NCBI GenBank assembly: GCA_005408345.1
Contig: SEMN01000018.1
Location: 218,501-282,500 of the forward strand
Direction of reading: 5' to 3'
Source: Macquaria australasica
Lineage: Eukaryota > Chordata > Actinopteri > Centrarchiformes > Percichthyidae
Length of the DNA stretch: 64,000 nt
Part shown: positions 62,902 through 64,000 of the stretch, piece after piece
How the letters are laid out: the number at the start of each line of letters is the position of its first letter
Numbering within the stretch: the first letter of the stretch is position 1
Program-made: the position numbers and the translations under genes
The notes under the pieces: generated by a model
Database searches by the model: none
What the model saw: the letters and a program-made list of their open reading frames with translations, nothing else
Told to the model about the DNA's origin: nothing

Positions 62902-62910
62902 CCTCAGCAA
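62902..62910 (-). CDS. ntrk2: candidate TrkB stalk microexon, 9 nt
   Basis: The microexon reads ttgctgagg after the strong pyrimidine acceptor tctcttttttctctcaag and before the moderate donor GAGG|gtgcgt. It is phase 1 to 1 and adds VAE before the 12-nt exon's Asp, reading VAE-DLTTE. It is the least certain of the small exons, because a 9-nt unit with fitting sites can arise by chance. The acidic peptide, long pyrimidine tract and matching phase favour it. Confidence 0.48.
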
Positions 62911-63122
62911 CTTGAGAGAAAAAAGAGAAAGAGAAAGATTTCTAAAATGTAATTTGTGTTAATTGATGAGAATGAAAATGATGAGATGTTAAACAGAAAA
63001 AACATTGATCTAAAAACACTGACACTATGAACACACTATGAATCTAGATGTGTTAGATTTAACACTTTTACATTTGTTAAAAAAACAAAACATTTGTAGT
63101 TATGAATATATATTACACTCAC

Positions 63123-63149
63123 CATAATAGTAAGGCTCCCTATCAGTGC
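63123..63149 (-). CDS. ntrk2: TrkB stalk microexon, 27 nt
   Basis: Acceptor ttgttgtccttatgcgcag, 27 open nucleotides and the near-consensus donor ATG|gtgagt. It is phase 1 to 1 and encodes GTDREPYYY when joined to the Ig exon, giving KPWD-GTDREPYYY. Acidic, tyrosine-rich sequence here is consistent with the mammalian TrkB stalk, which has DDG and YEDYG at the corresponding place. The exon can be skipped in frame. Confidence 0.74.
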
Positions 63150-63774
63150 CTGCGCATAAGGACAACAACACAAAGATTAAATTTGATGAAATGTTACATA
63201 TGTCATGGACAGTTTCCGCACACTGGATTAAAGCTTTATTTTAGAATATGTCAACTGATAAACCCAGTGGGGCAGAAATGTTGCCTTTTTTTAAGTCCAA
63301 TAAAGTTATAGGGGCTTTATTCCAGATGCATATTGCAGATACTCTAAAACATTATGACAAAGCGGTGTGATTAATCGATTAATCAATTAATCATTTGGTT
63401 AAAAAAATGTAAGAAAATTGTGAAAACTAAAGGCAGAGTGACATTTCCAGATTGCTTGTGTTGTTCAACCAACAGTCCAAAATCCAAGAATATTCACATT
63501 AATATCACAGAAGGAAAAAAGAAGCAGCAATCGTGACATTTGAGAAGCTGATTTTTGGAATTGATCATAAAAATAGTCTGTGATTCATCTTCTGTCGATC
63601 GGCTAATCAGTTCATCAACCAATTGTTTCAGCTCTGTACTTTTTAATGAAAGTAAAAGCTTGACTTTAAAAACAACTATCTGTTTGTTTTGCACATCAGC
63701 GTAATAATGCGTTCGATATATCGATCATAATGATGTAGAAACAGAAAATGAATCACTATGCAGTTACTCCTCAC
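63150..63774 (-). other. ntrk2 intron, 625 nt
   Basis: A GT-AG intron (donor GATG|gtgagg). About half of it is a family A dispersed repeat in minus orientation (63362-63640). Confidence 0.8.
63362..63640 (-). repeat. dispersed repeat, family A copy 4
   Basis: The reverse complement carries acagagctgaaacaattgg, aagcagcaaat-like and gattaatcgattaatc-like ends seen in the copies at 5132, 45128 and 47771. It sits in the intron between the Ig exon and the first stalk microexon. Confidence 0.75.
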
Positions 63775-64000
63775 CATCCCAGGGCTTGTGCATGAAGTGA
63801 GCCTCCACCTCCTTTTGGTCTGTCCCGAATTTGTTTGTAGCCACCAGCGTGTACCGCCCGTTGTTGAGGTGCGTGGGGCTGTCCAGCTGCAGGCAGCCGT
63901 GGTACTCTCTCTCTGTGATGTCATGGATCATGGTCATGATGTAGAGGCCCTCCGTCACCACTTCACCATTCAGATACCATTGCAGGTGCGGCTCTGGGTT
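63775..64000 (-). CDS. ntrk2: TrkB second Ig-like domain, 3' part of exon (runs off the window)
   Basis: An open frame of 75 codons plus one base, truncated at the window edge. It starts in frame with NPEPHLQWYLNGEVV and continues through EYHGCLQLDSPTHLNNGRYT to EAHFMHKPWD. This is the C-terminal half of the membrane-proximal Ig-like domain, which in Trk receptors binds neurotrophin. The Trp of QWY and the Cys of YHGCLQL are the conserved Ig core positions, and NNGRYTLVATN is the F-strand. EYHGCLQLDxPTHxNNG is TrkB-like; TrkC reads SEGCLLFNKPTHYNNGNYT. The donor is GATG|gtgagg, phase 1. The exon's 5' end, the first Ig domain, the LRR domain and the signal peptide lie outside the window. Confidence 0.93.

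Overview
The window is vertebrate nuclear DNA, almost certainly from a teleost fish. Only one gene can be supported: the 3' three-quarters of a TrkB neurotrophin receptor gene (ntrk2), read on the minus strand. The ortholog call rests on several signatures. The C-terminus is NLAKASPVYLDILG. The last kinase exons carry QRPRTCP and REPHMR. The juxtamembrane exon carries SVISNDDDSASPLHHVS, and the Ig exon carries EYHGCLQLDSPTHLNNG. All of these fit TrkB better than TrkA or TrkC. The fish assignment rests on the very high density of CA/GT arrays and on several dispersed repeats of a kind common in teleost introns. Teleosts usually keep two ntrk2 copies, and I cannot tell which this is.

Layout, from high to low coordinates (5' to 3' of the gene). 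64000-63775 is the end of the second Ig-like domain. 63149-61167 is a run of very small juxtamembrane exons (27, 9, 12 and 38 nt). 60853-60754 is the transmembrane exon. 41895-41809 is a candidate extra in-frame juxtamembrane exon inside a 34-kb intron. 26414-26226 is the cytoplasmic juxtamembrane exon with the NPQY adaptor site. 20270-20140, 15511-15339, 15099-14944, 14201-14117, 6211-6053 and 3362-3177 are the six kinase-domain exons. Positions below 3177 are 3' UTR and flank. Joined without the 41.8-kb candidate, the exons total 1491 nt. That is 496 residues plus a stop in one open frame, and every splice phase matches, which strongly supports the model. The glycine loop, catalytic lysine, HRDLATRN, DFG, YSTDYY activation loop, Shc-type NPQY and PLC-gamma-type YLDILG are all present, so the kinase looks functional.

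The rest is intron: microsatellites and decayed dispersed repeats, several in two to four copies within the window. No second gene, tRNA, rRNA, CRISPR array or intact transposase was seen. Long open frames outside the listed exons are mostly read through CA/GT arrays or pyrimidine tracts.

The observations most worth following are: (1) a phase-1 microexon cluster just outside the membrane; (2) an in-frame candidate juxtamembrane exon that looks like a diverged copy of the NPQY exon's first half; (3) a kinase exon flanked by a 29-unit TG tract at its acceptor and a GC donor; and (4) a frameshifted relic of that same kinase exon, 3 kb away in the preceding intron. These are splice-architecture features of one receptor gene. 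I did not find a new multi-gene system.
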